A DNA stretch of 64,000 bases from Lachnospiraceae bacterium UBA4260 (GTDB lineage Bacteria; Bacillota; Clostridia; Lachnospirales; Lachnospiraceae): assembly GCA_002395235.1 (NCBI GenBank), contig DGWK01000001.1, positions 50,368-114,367 of the forward strand. The letters run 5' to 3'. The stretch's first letter is position 1. Each line of letters starts with the position of its first letter. Of this stretch, positions 34,975 through 44,624 are shown in pieces. The notes beneath the pieces were generated by a model. It was given only the letters and a program-made list of their open reading frames with translations. It was not told where the DNA came from and searched no databases. The translations under genes and the position numbers were made by a program.

Positions 34975-36936
34975 ATGCAGATTGATTATGATCGTGCCAA
35001 AAAAGAGGGAGACAGAGCCTATCGCAGAGCTGTGATGTCAGGACAGTATCCCTATCTTCCCGCGCTCGATTCTATGGTACAGAATATAGATAAGCTGCCG
35101 GTCAGAGAACTGGGAATCAAAGAAATCCCCTTGGATATGATCGCCGGCACCAAAACTGTCGGAAGGCAGAACGCTTTCGCCTGTAACTTCATGCCGCTCG
35201 TCGACCGCGCCAGCGAATTTGCCATGAAATGGGCTTCTCTTTACGACTCTGCCTCGGAAGAGGGAATCCGCGATCCCATCAAGGTCTACGAGTATATGAA
35301 CAAGTTCTATGTGGAAGAGGGAAACAAGAGAGTTTCCGTCTCCAAGCTCATAGGCTCTGTCTCTATACCCGCTCGTGTGATCCGCATTCTTCCGCCAAAG
35401 ACAGACGAGCCGAGTTCAAAGATCTATTACGAATACATTGATTTCTACAATGTGACTGGACTGTTCCAGATCACATTTTCGAAATTGGGATCTTATAAGA
35501 AGCTCGCGGAGCATTTCGGACAGGATCTGGAAAAAGTCTGGCCGGATGAACTGGTCGAAGATCTGAGGTCCGCCTTTACGATCTTCACAAATTGTTATAA
35601 GTCGAGCCACGCCGTAAGGCAGGGACTGACTGTGGGCGACGCTTTTTTGCTCTACCTTGAGGTCTTTGAACTCGAAAGTCTCCTCTATGATTCGGAGAAT
35701 CTGATTCGGAACAAGATCCAGAAACTGAGAAATGAGTATATCGCAAGGACGAGCGAGGACAGTATTGAACTGGTGCGCAGCCCGGAAGAGATGGGCAGGG
35801 GAAGCGGTGTGAAGACTCTGTTCAAGATCACCAACGCCTATTCCGGCAAACCGATCCGCGCCGCGTTCCTGTTCGATCGCAGCGCCGAGGAGTCCAGCTG
35901 GGTCTACGGGCACGAACTGGGGGCCAACGAACTTGTGGAGAAGTTTGACGGCGCCGTGGAAGCACTCAAGTACGAGAACTGCGATTCCCCGGAAAAACTG
36001 GAAGAGGCGTTTGGGGCCTGCAGCGCCGACGAAAATGATATTGTGTTCGCGACTTCTCCGGCTATGATGGAGGAATGCCTCAAGGCGGCGATCAAGTACT
36101 CGGACATGAGGATCATGAACTGTTCGGTCAATCAGTCCCTGAATTCTGTTCCCACCTATTACGCGAGAATGTATGAGGCGAAGTTCCTCATGGGATGCCT
36201 TGCCGCGTCTCTTGCGGAGAACCATATGATCGGATACCGCGCGGACTATCCGATCTACGGCGGCATTGCCAACATCAATGCTTTCGCGCTCGGAGCGGCC
36301 TGGTTTGATCCCTATGCCAGGATCAAGCTGGTGTGGGCCTCCAAAAAGGGGAGCGACTGGGAGAAAGAGCTGATCGAAAGCGGATGCAGGATCATCTCCG
36401 GAATCGATTTTATAAAGCCCAGTGATCCGTCAAGAAAGTACGGTCTCTACAGAATCCATGAAGCAGGCTCGCTCAGGGCGGACGGCAGCGTAAGAGCGCA
36501 GCAGGAGGTGGATAACCTCGCGGCGCCCGTCTATCAGTGGGGCGCTTACTACGAACAGATCATCCGAAAGCTCATTGACGGCTCTCTGGATACGCGGAAA
36601 GCCGACGCCAGAGGAAAAGCGGTAAACTACTGGTGGGGAATGGCCGCGGGCGTCATTGATATCATTCTCTCCGATGATCTTCCCTATGCATCCAGAAAGG
36701 CGCTGACTACACTGCGGCGCACTGTCATGACAAACGCGGTGAATCCTTTCGAAGGGGAGATCCACACGCAGACAGGTATTCTCAAAGGAGCGGGTTCGCC
36801 GGCCCTGACCGACAAAGAGATCATCACGATGGACTGGCTGTGCGACAATGTGATCGGCGAGATCCCCGAGACCTGGGAATTGTACGACTCCATAGTAAAG
36901 ACTGTGAAAGTTTCGGGAGTAAAGAACAAATCTTAA
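34975..36936 (+). CDS. Cytoplasmic fusion of a ParB-like region with a BMP-type ligand-binding domain
   Basis: 653 residues, no signal peptide or lipobox. The N-terminal part (about 50-145) resembles the ParB/sulfiredoxin fold: a DPIKVYEY segment, then FYVEEGNKRVSVSKLIG and IPARVIRILP, matching the usual GxxRxxA region. A helical region follows to about 275. From about 280 to 600 the chain matches BMP/PnrA-type substrate-binding proteins (RAAFLFDRSAEESSW, DIVFATSPAMME, IGYRADYPIYGGIANINAF). BMP proteins normally bind nucleosides outside the cell, so an internal one is probably a sensor. A strong GAGAGGAATAAGCC lies before the ATG. Confidence 0.8.
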   Translation: MQIDYDRAKKEGDRAYRRAVMSGQYPYLPALDSMVQNIDKLPVRELGIKEIPLDMIAGTKTVGRQNAFACNFMPLVDRASEFAMKWASLYDSASEEGIRDPIKVYEYMNKFYVEEGNKRVSVSKLIGSVSIPARVIRILPPKTDEPSSKIYYEYIDFYNVTGLFQITFSKLGSYKKLAEHFGQDLEKVWPDELVEDLRSAFTIFTNCYKSSHAVRQGLTVGDAFLLYLEVFELESLLYDSENLIRNKIQKLRNEYIARTSEDSIELVRSPEEMGRGSGVKTLFKITNAYSGKPIRAAFLFDRSAEESSWVYGHELGANELVEKFDGAVEALKYENCDSPEKLEEAFGACSADENDIVFATSPAMMEECLKAAIKYSDMRIMNCSVNQSLNSVPTYYARMYEAKFLMGCLAASLAENHMIGYRADYPIYGGIANINAFALGAAWFDPYARIKLVWASKKGSDWEKELIESGCRIISGIDFIKPSDPSRKYGLYRIHEAGSLRADGSVRAQQEVDNLAAPVYQWGAYYEQIIRKLIDGSLDTRKADARGKAVNYWWGMAAGVIDIILSDDLPYASRKALTTLRRTVMTNAVNPFEGEIHTQTGILKGAGSPALTDKEIITMDWLCDNVIGEIPETWELYDSIVKTVKVSGVKNKS

Positions 36937-36948
36937 AGGAGAACGGTC

Positions 36949-37644
36949 GTGAAGGTTCTTGTGATCGCGGATGTAGAAAGCAAATCATTATGGGATTATT
37001 ACACACCTGATAAACTGGAGGGAGTAGATCTGATCATCTCCTGCGGAGATCTCAGTTCCCGGTATCTGGAGTTCCTTGTGACTTTGGGAAACTGTACGCT
37101 GCTCTATGTTCGGGGAAATCATGACGCGAGATATGATAAAAATCCTCCGAGTGGGTGTGTTTGTATCGAAAATATGATATATAATCACAGAGGAATGAGG
37201 ATCGCGGGACTGGGCGGCTCCAGGAAATACAAGGAAGGCCCGGACATGTACACCGAGAAAGAAATGGCTTCGCGCGTAAGGAGACTGCGCAGAAAAGCGC
37301 GGTTCACCGGCGGGATCGATCTGCTGGTTACGCACGCGCCGCCTGCGGGCTATGGAGATCTGGAAGATCTTCCGCACAGAGGATTTGCCTGCTTCAATGA
37401 TCTGCTCATGAAGCTGAGGCCGGCCTATCTTTTGCACGGACATGTACACAAGAACTACACCCGGGGGTTTGAGCGGCGAAGAAGCCATCCGTCGGGGGCG
37501 GTCATCATTAACGCTTATGAGTCCTGTATTCTGGAGATTGCGGACGACGCATTTCCGAGCTTCGGAGAGACCGGGTCATTTCTGTATGACCGGTACTGCA
37601 GGACTATGGAAAAGTTCAGGGGATTCGGTCATAATCCCGTATGA
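36949..37644 (+). CDS. Metallophosphoesterase, YfcE/MJ0936-like
   Basis: 231 residues from a GTG at 36949 with AAAGGAGAAC just upstream. Unlike the homologue at 33.7 kb, the metal motifs are intact: IADVE with the first Asp, CGDLS, RGNHD, THAPP and HGHVH. It is a soluble phosphatase or phosphodiesterase; substrates of this class range from cyclic nucleotides to phosphoproteins and cannot be read from sequence. It follows the ParB/BMP fusion by 12 bases, so the two may share a nucleotide-linked process. Confidence 0.88.
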   Translation: MKVLVIADVESKSLWDYYTPDKLEGVDLIISCGDLSSRYLEFLVTLGNCTLLYVRGNHDARYDKNPPSGCVCIENMIYNHRGMRIAGLGGSRKYKEGPDMYTEKEMASRVRRLRRKARFTGGIDLLVTHAPPAGYGDLEDLPHRGFACFNDLLMKLRPAYLLHGHVHKNYTRGFERRRSHPSGAVIINAYESCILEIADDAFPSFGETGSFLYDRYCRTMEKFRGFGHNPV

Positions 37645-37666
37645 ACGACTAATGGGAGGAAGAGAA

Positions 37667-38602
37667 TTGATCAGAAAAGGTTATGAAAAAATGTGGAAGA
37701 GATCTGCTGCGGTAATCATGGCGCTGGCGCTCGCTGCAGGCACGTGCGGCTGCGGCAAGTCCGCTGAGCCGGCCGAGACGACGGCCAAAGAAGAGACAGC
37801 AGCGCAGGAGACTCAGGAGAGCGCAGCGGCTGCGAGCACGGTGAAGGAACCGATTAACCCCGAACAGGTCAAATCGGAAGAAGTCGTAAAGACAGACGAC
37901 GCCGCGCAGAGCGCCTCCAAAAAGGAGACTGAGGCGAAGGACGCAGGTAAAGAGCAGGCGCCCGCCGCTTCTACTGAGGAAAAGGAAAAAGAGGTGATTG
38001 AAAAACCCGAGGTTTCCGAGGCCAACACCGAGGCGGAAAAAGAAAAAGAAGAGAAGAAGAAGGAAGAGGAAGAAACAAAGCAAGCCACGCAGGACCTCAA
38101 TGATGTCCTTGACGGCGCCATGAAGTTCGACGGCATGGATCTGCAGTTCCCGATCGAAATAAGCGGGATGAAGCTCGGAAAATGGACGCTCACCTTAGAG
38201 TATGACGGGGATCCGTCCACCAAGAGCATGGCTCCTATGGAAGCGGTCCTGGCAAAGATGACAAGTCCCGATTTCACGGACGACGACATCATCGTCAAGG
38301 CGGAATTCGGCAACTACTCCGATTCGGAAGTTATGCTCTCCGACCTTCCCATGACGGGCATCTATATCACAAAGGGCAAGGGCAAGGACGGCGCCGAGCC
38401 CAAGCTCCCCTCTCTGGAGCTTCCCTGCGGTTTTACCTGGGGAACGCCGGCGAGCGAAGTGCAGGCGCAGCTCGGCGAGGCCAGCCTCTCCGGAACCTTC
38501 GACTACGATTTCGATTTTATGTATGAGAACGGAGAGTATGTGTTCGAAGTCAGCGGAATGAATGACACAGGCATCGAATATGTAGTATACTCAGTAGAGT
38601 AA
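37667..38602 (+). CDS. Exported Lys/Glu-rich lipoprotein-like protein
   Basis: 311 residues from a TTG at 37667, with GGGAGGAAGAG upstream; an ATG eight codons later is an alternative. A basic N terminus and hydrophobic stretch end at AGTCGCGK, a weak lipobox. Residues about 35-150 are a low-complexity linker of Ala, Glu, Lys and Thr with long KE runs. The C-terminal 150 residues look folded (LQFPIEISGMKLGKWTL..., LELPCGFTWGTPASEVQAQLG). No family is recognised. The gene precedes the nitrogenase-like operon but has its own direction of function; a promoter lies between them. Confidence 0.75.
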   Translation: MIRKGYEKMWKRSAAVIMALALAAGTCGCGKSAEPAETTAKEETAAQETQESAAAASTVKEPINPEQVKSEEVVKTDDAAQSASKKETEAKDAGKEQAPAASTEEKEKEVIEKPEVSEANTEAEKEKEEKKKEEEETKQATQDLNDVLDGAMKFDGMDLQFPIEISGMKLGKWTLTLEYDGDPSTKSMAPMEAVLAKMTSPDFTDDDIIVKAEFGNYSDSEVMLSDLPMTGIYITKGKGKDGAEPKLPSLELPCGFTWGTPASEVQAQLGEASLSGTFDYDFDFMYENGEYVFEVSGMNDTGIEYVVYSVE

Positions 38603-38635
38603 AACTAAAGAATAAGAGATTCTGACAGGAAAGTC

Positions 38636-38663
38636 TTGTCCGACCTGGAAGAGCGCGAATAAT
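38636..38663 (+). promoter_or_regulatory. Candidate promoter of the nitrogenase-like operon
   Basis: TTGTCC (38636-38641) and AATAAT (38658-38663) are 16 bases apart. It would start a transcript near 38670 with a leader of about 165 bases. Confidence 0.45.
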
Positions 38664-38669
38664 AAAGTA

Positions 38670-38835
38670 CTTATATGACTGTAAGGCAGGAGAAGCGTTG
38701 TTTGCCCTGAATTGGTTCCAATGCGGGGATGCTTCATTCTGCGAGTGTCTGTTTGGATTGTTTATGAGCTCTTTCACCGGTTTGGTGGAAGAGCTATTTT
38801 TGTTATTTGAAATATTCAGCACCCCGGAGGTAATA
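38670..38835 (+). promoter_or_regulatory. Structured leader RNA, possible riboswitch or attenuator
   Basis: GAAGC (38692-38696) can pair with GCTTC (38731-38735). Nested inside are CCC (38705-38707) with GGG (38725-38727) and the hairpin ATTGG-TT-CCAAT (38711-38722). About 30 bases later comes a terminator hairpin, then the ribosome site CCGGAGG and the nifH-like start. I cannot match it to a known riboswitch class. Confidence 0.45.
38767..38803 (+). terminator. Terminator hairpin inside the operon leader
   Basis: AGCTCTTTCACC (38767-38778) pairs with GGTGGAAGAGCT (38784-38795) with one mismatch, loop GGTTT, then ATTTTTGTT. It sits 33 bases before the first start codon and after the candidate promoter, so it could act as a regulated attenuator or just end the upstream transcript. 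Confidence 0.65.
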
Positions 38836-39600
38836 ATGATCAAGATTGCGATATACGGAAAAGGCGGCATTGGAAAGTCCACAATGACCTCCAACCTGGC
38901 GGCCGCTTTCGCCTATCTGGGCAAAAGAGTGATTCAGATCGGATGCGATCCCAAGGCGGATTCCACCATCAATCTGCTGGGAGGGCGTCCTCTGCAGCCG
39001 GTTATGGACTATCTGCGCGAGAAGGATGAAGACCCGGAGTCCATCGATCAGATTGCCAAGGAAGGATACGGCGGAATCCTGTGCATTGAGACAGGGGGGC
39101 CCACCCCGGGACTCGGCTGCGCGGGAAGAGGGATCATCGCGACTTTCAGCCTCCTGGAGGACCTTCGCCTCTTCGAGACCTACCGTCCCGACGTCGTCCT
39201 GTACGATGTCCTGGGAGATGTGGTCTGCGGCGGCTTTGCGGCGCCGATCCGGGAGGGATACGCCCAGAAAGTCCTCATCGTCACTTCCGGCGAGAAGATG
39301 GCGCTCTATGCCGCCAATAATATATGTACGGCGGTCCGAAACTTCGAGGATCGAAGCTATGCCAGAGTGGAGGGCATCATTCTCAACAGCAGAAATGTAG
39401 AGGGCGAGAGCAGAAAAGTAGAAGAATTTGCGGCGTCCAAGGGGCTTCCCATTGTGGCTAGGATCCCTAGGAGCGACGATATTATCCGCTTTGAGGACCA
39501 GGGCAAAACAGTGATCGAGGGAGATCCTGAGCTGGAAGTCAGTAAATGTTTCCTGGCGCTGGCGCGGGGGCTGATCGAGCAGGAAGAGAAAACAAGATGA
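38836..39600 (+). CDS. Nitrogenase iron protein-like ATPase (NifH family), first set
   Basis: 254 residues from the ATG at 38836 (CCGGAGGTAATA upstream); the frame is open further 5' but that part lies in the leader. The P-loop GKGGIGKS (9-16), GCDPKADST, the cluster ligands Cys95 (GLGCAGRG) and Cys131 (VVCGGFA), and DVLGDVVCGG are exactly those of NifH, so it should form a dimer bridging one 4Fe-4S cluster and pass electrons with ATP use. It is shorter than true NifH (about 290) at the C terminus. The next gene overlaps by four bases and encodes its likely partner. Confidence 0.93.
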   Translation: MIKIAIYGKGGIGKSTMTSNLAAAFAYLGKRVIQIGCDPKADSTINLLGGRPLQPVMDYLREKDEDPESIDQIAKEGYGGILCIETGGPTPGLGCAGRGIIATFSLLEDLRLFETYRPDVVLYDVLGDVVCGGFAAPIREGYAQKVLIVTSGEKMALYAANNICTAVRNFEDRSYARVEGIILNSRNVEGESRKVEEFAASKGLPIVARIPRSDDIIRFEDQGKTVIEGDPELEVSKCFLALARGLIEQEEKTR

Positions 39601-42179
39601 ACAGAGCAAATAGTTATACAGTCAGTGAATTATGGGAGAGAGGAAGGGATTCGATCCCGGAGGATATGAAGTCCTCCACGCATCTGATCTACAGTTCGCC
39701 GGCGACCCTTTCCTTCAACTCGCCGGGCGCGGAAGGATTCGGCGTCAAGAGAGCCGGCCTGTCGGTCCCCGGATCGGTCATGCTGATCGTCTCTCCCGGC
39801 TGCTGCGGGAGAAATACCTCTTCCATCAGCACACTGAAGGGATACGAGAACCGATTTTTCTATCTGACCATGGATGAGACGGACCTGGTCACCGGAAGGC
39901 ACCTGCGCCGCATCCCCAAGGCAGTGTGCGAACTGGCAGAGAGTCTTGAAAAGAAGCCTTCTGTCATTATGATCTGCATCACCTGTGTGGACGCGCTCCT
40001 GGGAACGGATATGGAGCGAGTCTGCAGGAAAGCCGAGAAAATGCTGGACGGCATCCGCGTTCGCCCCTGCTATATGTACGCGCTGACGAGAGAAGGCCGA
40101 AAGCCGCCCATGGTCCATGTGAGGCAATCCATCTACTCGCTGCTGGAATCGATGAAAAAGAAGGCGGACAGCGTCAATATCATGGGCTATTTTGCCCCGG
40201 TGGATGAAAAGAGCGAGCTCAGGGACCTGCTCCGACAGATCGGGGTCAGGAAGATCCGGGAAGTCTCTTCCTGTCCGGATTTCGAAGAATTTCAGAAGAT
40301 GGCGGAGGCAAACTTTAACCTGGTCCTCAATCCGGAGGCAAGGCCGGCGGCGGGGGATCTCGAGGAGAAGCTGGGGATCCCTTCCATTGAACTGATGAGA
40401 CTCTACCAGATTGACCGGATCGCGGCGCAGTATGACGCGTTTGGAGCGGCGCTGGGCGTACGCTTCGACTACGAGGCGTACAGAGAAGAAGCCAAAGCGG
40501 CCATGAAGAAGTTCAGGGAGGATTATCCGGACGCGGTCTTCAGCGTAGGAGAAGCCATCAACGCGGATCCCTTCGAGCTGGCGCTGGCGCTGGTTCGCTA
40601 CGGATTTGCCGTCAGGGAGATCTTCGGGACGCTGACGACGGATTCCTATCGCTATATCCGGCACCTCGCGGTGCTGAGTCCGCAGACGAAGGTGTATTCC
40701 AACCTGGCGCCTTCCATGCTTCTGTACGAGGAAGACTCTTCAGAGCCGGAGGGAGGTCTGCATATAGCGCTTGGGCGTGATGCGGGATGGTATCACCCCG
40801 GAGCCGCCTGCCTGCAGTGGGGACAGGATATTCAGCCCTTCGGATTTATGGGGGTAAAACAGTTCTTTGAGGCACTCTACGAAACCGCGCGAAGCGGGAG
40901 AAAGGACCTCTATGGGTCTCTGGTGCAGCTGGGAGAACAGGAGGACGCCGGAGCGCTTGTCAGAAGGATCGGTACAGGCGCGGGCACCGGAAGCCAAAAC
41001 AGTGACGCCGACAGCGCAGTGGCGGAACATCGCGCAGAGAGCGAAAACCTTCCGCCTAAAGGCTATCGGGGCGTCCTCACGCCTTTCGCCCCGGACCAGT
41101 CGGGAGCTGTCTCCGTCTTCTATGAGCTGGGCGGGCTCACCGTGATCTGCGACGCGGGCGGATGCACGGGCAACATCTGCGGATTTGATGAGCCGCGCTG
41201 GTTCCGGGAGAGGAGCGCCGTCTTCAGCGCGGGCCTTCGCGATATGGACGCGATCCTGGGGCGTGACGACCGCCTGATCGCGAAACTGGCGGACACGGCA
41301 GCTCTGCTGCGGGATGGCACGGAGAAAGACCCCGCCTTCACCGCGATCGTCGGAACGCCGGTACCGGCTGTCATCGGGACGGATTTCAAGGCCCTGGAGA
41401 GGATGGCCGAGAAGAAGACGGGCCTTCCCTGCATCGGGATCGCCTGCGACGGCATGGAATATTATGACAGAGGCGTCGAGAAGGCGTATATGGCTCTGTT
41501 TGAAAAATTTGAGAAGATCGGGTCCGTCCGGAAACCGGATGAAACTGGGAACTCCCGCGATCAGATCGGCATTCTGGGTGCCCAATATATGGACCTGAGC
41601 GGCTTCGCGGATTTTGCGGCGCTCAGGGAAGAGGCCGAAAAGACGACCGGAAAGCAGGCAGTTCTTTTCGGAAGCAGGGAGGACGGCGTCCTTTCCTTTG
41701 CGGATCCTCAGAGCCTTGGTGAAATCATTGTCGTGACGGTCTCGGGCTATGAAGCCGCAAAGAGACTTGAGGCAAAATATGGAATCCCGCTGCGCTTTCA
41801 CAATCCGCTCGCTGAGAAGAAGATCAGGGAGATCGTCTTAAAACTCCCTGCCACCTACAAGGATAATGCGGGAAAAGCAGGCGTCAGCGGAAAGAAGATC
41901 CTGGTCGTTCACGAACAGGTGACGGCAAACTCCTGCAGGGAAGCGCTCCTGGCACTCGGAGCATCCAAGGTGGACGTCGCCTCCTGGTTCATGATGAAAG
42001 AAGAGCTGCGCGGCGACGGCGACCTGCAGCTCAGAGAGGAGTCTGACTTCGCCGAAGCTGTTCGCAGAGGAGGTTACGACATGATCATAGCGGATCCGGT
42101 CATGATCCCTTTGGCCCGTCGATATTTTGACGGGGTGTTTGCGGATCTTCCCCACTTTGCGGTGTCAGGTAAATTATGA
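39597..42179 (+). CDS. Nitrogenase component 1-like protein, fused NifD-like and NifK-like domains
   Basis: 860 residues from the ATG at 39597, which overlaps the nifH-like stop as ATGA; a start 17 codons upstream would run back into that gene. Two oxidoreductase/nitrogenase component 1 domains are joined: domain 1 about 30-445 with SPGCCGRN (Cys69-Cys70) and ICITCVDALLGTD (Cys130), domain 2 about 490-860 with CDAGGCTGNIC (Cys518, 523, 528). The third cluster Cys is Pro in domain 2 (GTPVPAVIGTD). A Ser/Asp/Ala linker at 452-488 joins them. It is presumably the catalytic partner of the first iron protein. The substrate is unknown. Confidence 0.88.
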   Translation: MNRANSYTVSELWERGRDSIPEDMKSSTHLIYSSPATLSFNSPGAEGFGVKRAGLSVPGSVMLIVSPGCCGRNTSSISTLKGYENRFFYLTMDETDLVTGRHLRRIPKAVCELAESLEKKPSVIMICITCVDALLGTDMERVCRKAEKMLDGIRVRPCYMYALTREGRKPPMVHVRQSIYSLLESMKKKADSVNIMGYFAPVDEKSELRDLLRQIGVRKIREVSSCPDFEEFQKMAEANFNLVLNPEARPAAGDLEEKLGIPSIELMRLYQIDRIAAQYDAFGAALGVRFDYEAYREEAKAAMKKFREDYPDAVFSVGEAINADPFELALALVRYGFAVREIFGTLTTDSYRYIRHLAVLSPQTKVYSNLAPSMLLYEEDSSEPEGGLHIALGRDAGWYHPGAACLQWGQDIQPFGFMGVKQFFEALYETARSGRKDLYGSLVQLGEQEDAGALVRRIGTGAGTGSQNSDADSAVAEHRAESENLPPKGYRGVLTPFAPDQSGAVSVFYELGGLTVICDAGGCTGNICGFDEPRWFRERSAVFSAGLRDMDAILGRDDRLIAKLADTAALLRDGTEKDPAFTAIVGTPVPAVIGTDFKALERMAEKKTGLPCIGIACDGMEYYDRGVEKAYMALFEKFEKIGSVRKPDETGNSRDQIGILGAQYMDLSGFADFAALREEAEKTTGKQAVLFGSREDGVLSFADPQSLGEIIVVTVSGYEAAKRLEAKYGIPLRFHNPLAEKKIREIVLKLPATYKDNAGKAGVSGKKILVVHEQVTANSCREALLALGASKVDVASWFMMKEELRGDGDLQLREESDFAEAVRRGGYDMIIADPVMIPLARRYFDGVFADLPHFAVSGKL

Positions 42180-44614
42180 TCGATAAAAACACGAGAACAC
42201 TGAGAATCAAAGTATACGGCATAGTACAGGGAGTAGGTTTTCGCCCGACAGTCGCACGTCACGCGGCCACTGCGGGGGTTACGGGCTCGGTCTGCAACAA
42301 GGGGCCCTATGTGGAGATCTTCGCGCAAGGAAGCGAGGAACAGACGCAGAATTTTGTGAACCTGCTTGAGAAGAAGCCGCCTAAAAGGGCAGCGGTCCTC
42401 AAGATGGACGTTCGCAGTGCGGACGGCTCCGAGCACCATTTCAAGTCCTTCGAGATCATCGAGAGCGCCAAAACCAAGGGAGAGATCTTCATCTCACCGG
42501 ATATCGCGATCTGCGAGGAGTGCAAGGCGGAGCTCTATGATCCGTCGGACAGAAGGTACCTGCACCCGTTCATCAACTGCACCTGCTGCGGGCCTCGCCT
42601 GACGATCCTGGACGCGCTGCCTTATGACAGAGAGCGGACCAGCATGAAGATGTTTCCCATGTGTCCGCAGTGCGCAGAGGAGTATCACTCTCCCTCGAGC
42701 CGGCGCTATGACGCGCAGCCCGTGTGCTGCAATGAGTGCGGGCCGCAGGTCTATCTGGCCGGCGAAGAGTCTGTGCGGGGGAGAGAAGCGATCACAAGGA
42801 CACGCAGGATCATCGCCGAGGGCGGGATTGCGGCGATCAAAGGGATTGGAGGTTTTCATCTCTGCTGCGATGCGACCAACGAAGAAGCGGTGGCAAAGCT
42901 CCGCGCAAGAAAGACCAGGCCGGTCAAGCCATTTGCCGTCATGATGCGTGATGAGGCGGTTGCGGAGCGGGAGTGCGTGATCAGCGAGCGGCAGAAGGAT
43001 ATCCTCACAGGGCACCAGAAGCCGATCCTCCTGCTGGAGAAAAAGCCGCAGGGAAGGCTGTGTCCCTCTATTGCGCCGGGAAATCCCACAGTCGGCGTCA
43101 TGCTCCCTTATGCGCCGGTACAGCTTTTATTGTTTGATTACACAGACGGCATCCAAATGCCGGACTGCCTGGTCATGACCAGCGGCAATGTGTCGGGCGC
43201 TCCCATCTGTAGGGATGACAGAGAGGCACTGCAGGAGCTCGGAAATCTGTGCGACTGTATTTTGTCCCATGATCGGAAGATCCGGATCCGGGCGGACGAC
43301 TCGGTCATGGATTTCTATGACGATGAGCCCTATATGATCCGTCGGTCCAGGGGCTACGCGCCGCTCCCTTACATGCTGTCCGCATGGGGCGAGAGCGTCG
43401 GAGAAGGAAGCGGAACAGGGATCCTGGCCATAGGCGGAGAACTGAAGAATACGTTCTGCATCGGAACAGGGGGACTTTTCTATCCGTCCTCGTATATCGG
43501 AGACCTGGCGGATCTTCGCAGCGTCAAGGCGCTGGAGGAGACGACAGAGAGATACGCAAGGCTCCTGGAAGTGAAGCCGCAGGTCATCGCCTGCGACATG
43601 CATCCCCGCTATAATTCGGTGACAACGGCCTTGGAACTGGCGGAGAAGATCGGCAGGGAACAGGGAGGCGGACCGCTTCCCGTCGTGCGCGTACAGCACC
43701 ACTACGCGCATATCCTGAGCTGCATGGCGGAAAACGACTTTTCGGACCGCGTGGTCGGCGTGTCCATGGACGGGACCGGATACGGAACGGACGGGACGAT
43801 CTGGGGCGGAGAGATCCTGACTGCGGACTATCGATCTTTTGACAGAGCGGCCAGCATAAGGCCCTTTGTGCAGGTGGGCGGCGATCTGTCCTCCCGGGAC
43901 GGCTGGAGGATCGCGGTGTCCATGCTGCACAGCATCGGCAAGGAAGAAGAGGCGGACTCGCCGCTGGCCGATGCCGGCAGGGTCATAAAGGAGCTCGCGC
44001 TCTGCACCGATCAGGAGGCCGCTGTCCTCAGAAAAATGGCGGACAAAGGACTCAATGCGGTAACTTCCACAAGTGCGGGGCGGCTGTTCGACGCCGTGAG
44101 CGCGATCTGCGGCATCTGCAGGCATTCCACCTTCGAAGGGGAGGCATCCATGGCGCTGGAATTTGCCGCCGAGCGGTATGAGAAAGCGGCAGGAAAATCC
44201 GAACGCGGTGATGGACAACAGGCAGTTTCTTCTGCGCGGAACGGAAACGCGGGGACTGTGTGCAAAAGCGAAGACGGACGCCTGATCCTTCCCACGGAAG
44301 AAATCGTCAGAGAGATTACGGTTGGAAGACTGCGAGGAGAAGAACCGGACAGGCTGGCTTTTCTCTTCCACAAAAGGCTTGCCGATCAGATCATCGCGGC
44401 GTGCGGCGAGATCCGCAAAGAAACCGGAGTCGGAACGGCGGCCTTGAGCGGCGGATGCTTCCAGAACAGGCTTCTGCTGGATCTGGTCAAAAAAGGGCTG
44501 GAGGGACGGGGCTTCCGGGTGCTGATTCATCACCTGGTGCCGCCGGGTGACGGAGGAATCGCGCTGGGGCAGGCTGTGGCCGCCCAGCAGGCTTATAACG
44601 ATAAACTACTGTAA
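42176..44614 (+). CDS. hypF: Carbamoyltransferase HypF
   Basis: 812 residues, starting by ATGA overlap with the upstream gene. HypF moves the carbamoyl group of carbamoyl phosphate to the C-terminal Cys of HypE, the source of cyanide for hydrogenase iron. Domains: acylphosphatase (VQGVGFRP, about 12-92), two zinc fingers (CEECKAEL...CTCCGP and CPQCAEEY...CNECGP), YrdC-like (about 200-380) and Kae1-like with VQHHYAH and DGTGYGTDGTIWGGE. An insertion rich in Ser, Gly and Asn near 675-700 is unusual. Length is normal. Confidence 0.96.
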   Translation: MIDKNTRTLRIKVYGIVQGVGFRPTVARHAATAGVTGSVCNKGPYVEIFAQGSEEQTQNFVNLLEKKPPKRAAVLKMDVRSADGSEHHFKSFEIIESAKTKGEIFISPDIAICEECKAELYDPSDRRYLHPFINCTCCGPRLTILDALPYDRERTSMKMFPMCPQCAEEYHSPSSRRYDAQPVCCNECGPQVYLAGEESVRGREAITRTRRIIAEGGIAAIKGIGGFHLCCDATNEEAVAKLRARKTRPVKPFAVMMRDEAVAERECVISERQKDILTGHQKPILLLEKKPQGRLCPSIAPGNPTVGVMLPYAPVQLLLFDYTDGIQMPDCLVMTSGNVSGAPICRDDREALQELGNLCDCILSHDRKIRIRADDSVMDFYDDEPYMIRRSRGYAPLPYMLSAWGESVGEGSGTGILAIGGELKNTFCIGTGGLFYPSSYIGDLADLRSVKALEETTERYARLLEVKPQVIACDMHPRYNSVTTALELAEKIGREQGGGPLPVVRVQHHYAHILSCMAENDFSDRVVGVSMDGTGYGTDGTIWGGEILTADYRSFDRAASIRPFVQVGGDLSSRDGWRIAVSMLHSIGKEEEADSPLADAGRVIKELALCTDQEAAVLRKMADKGLNAVTSTSAGRLFDAVSAICGICRHSTFEGEASMALEFAAERYEKAAGKSERGDGQQAVSSARNGNAGTVCKSEDGRLILPTEEIVREITVGRLRGEEPDRLAFLFHKRLADQIIAACGEIRKETGVGTAALSGGCFQNRLLLDLVKKGLEGRGFRVLIHHLVPPGDGGIALGQAVAAQQAYNDKLL

Positions 44615-44624
44615 GGAGGAAAAT

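Noticed and set aside
38698..38835. Longer start for the first nifH-like gene
   Set aside because: It would translate the leader hairpins; the ATG at 38836 has CCGGAGG upstream and gives the standard NifH N terminus.
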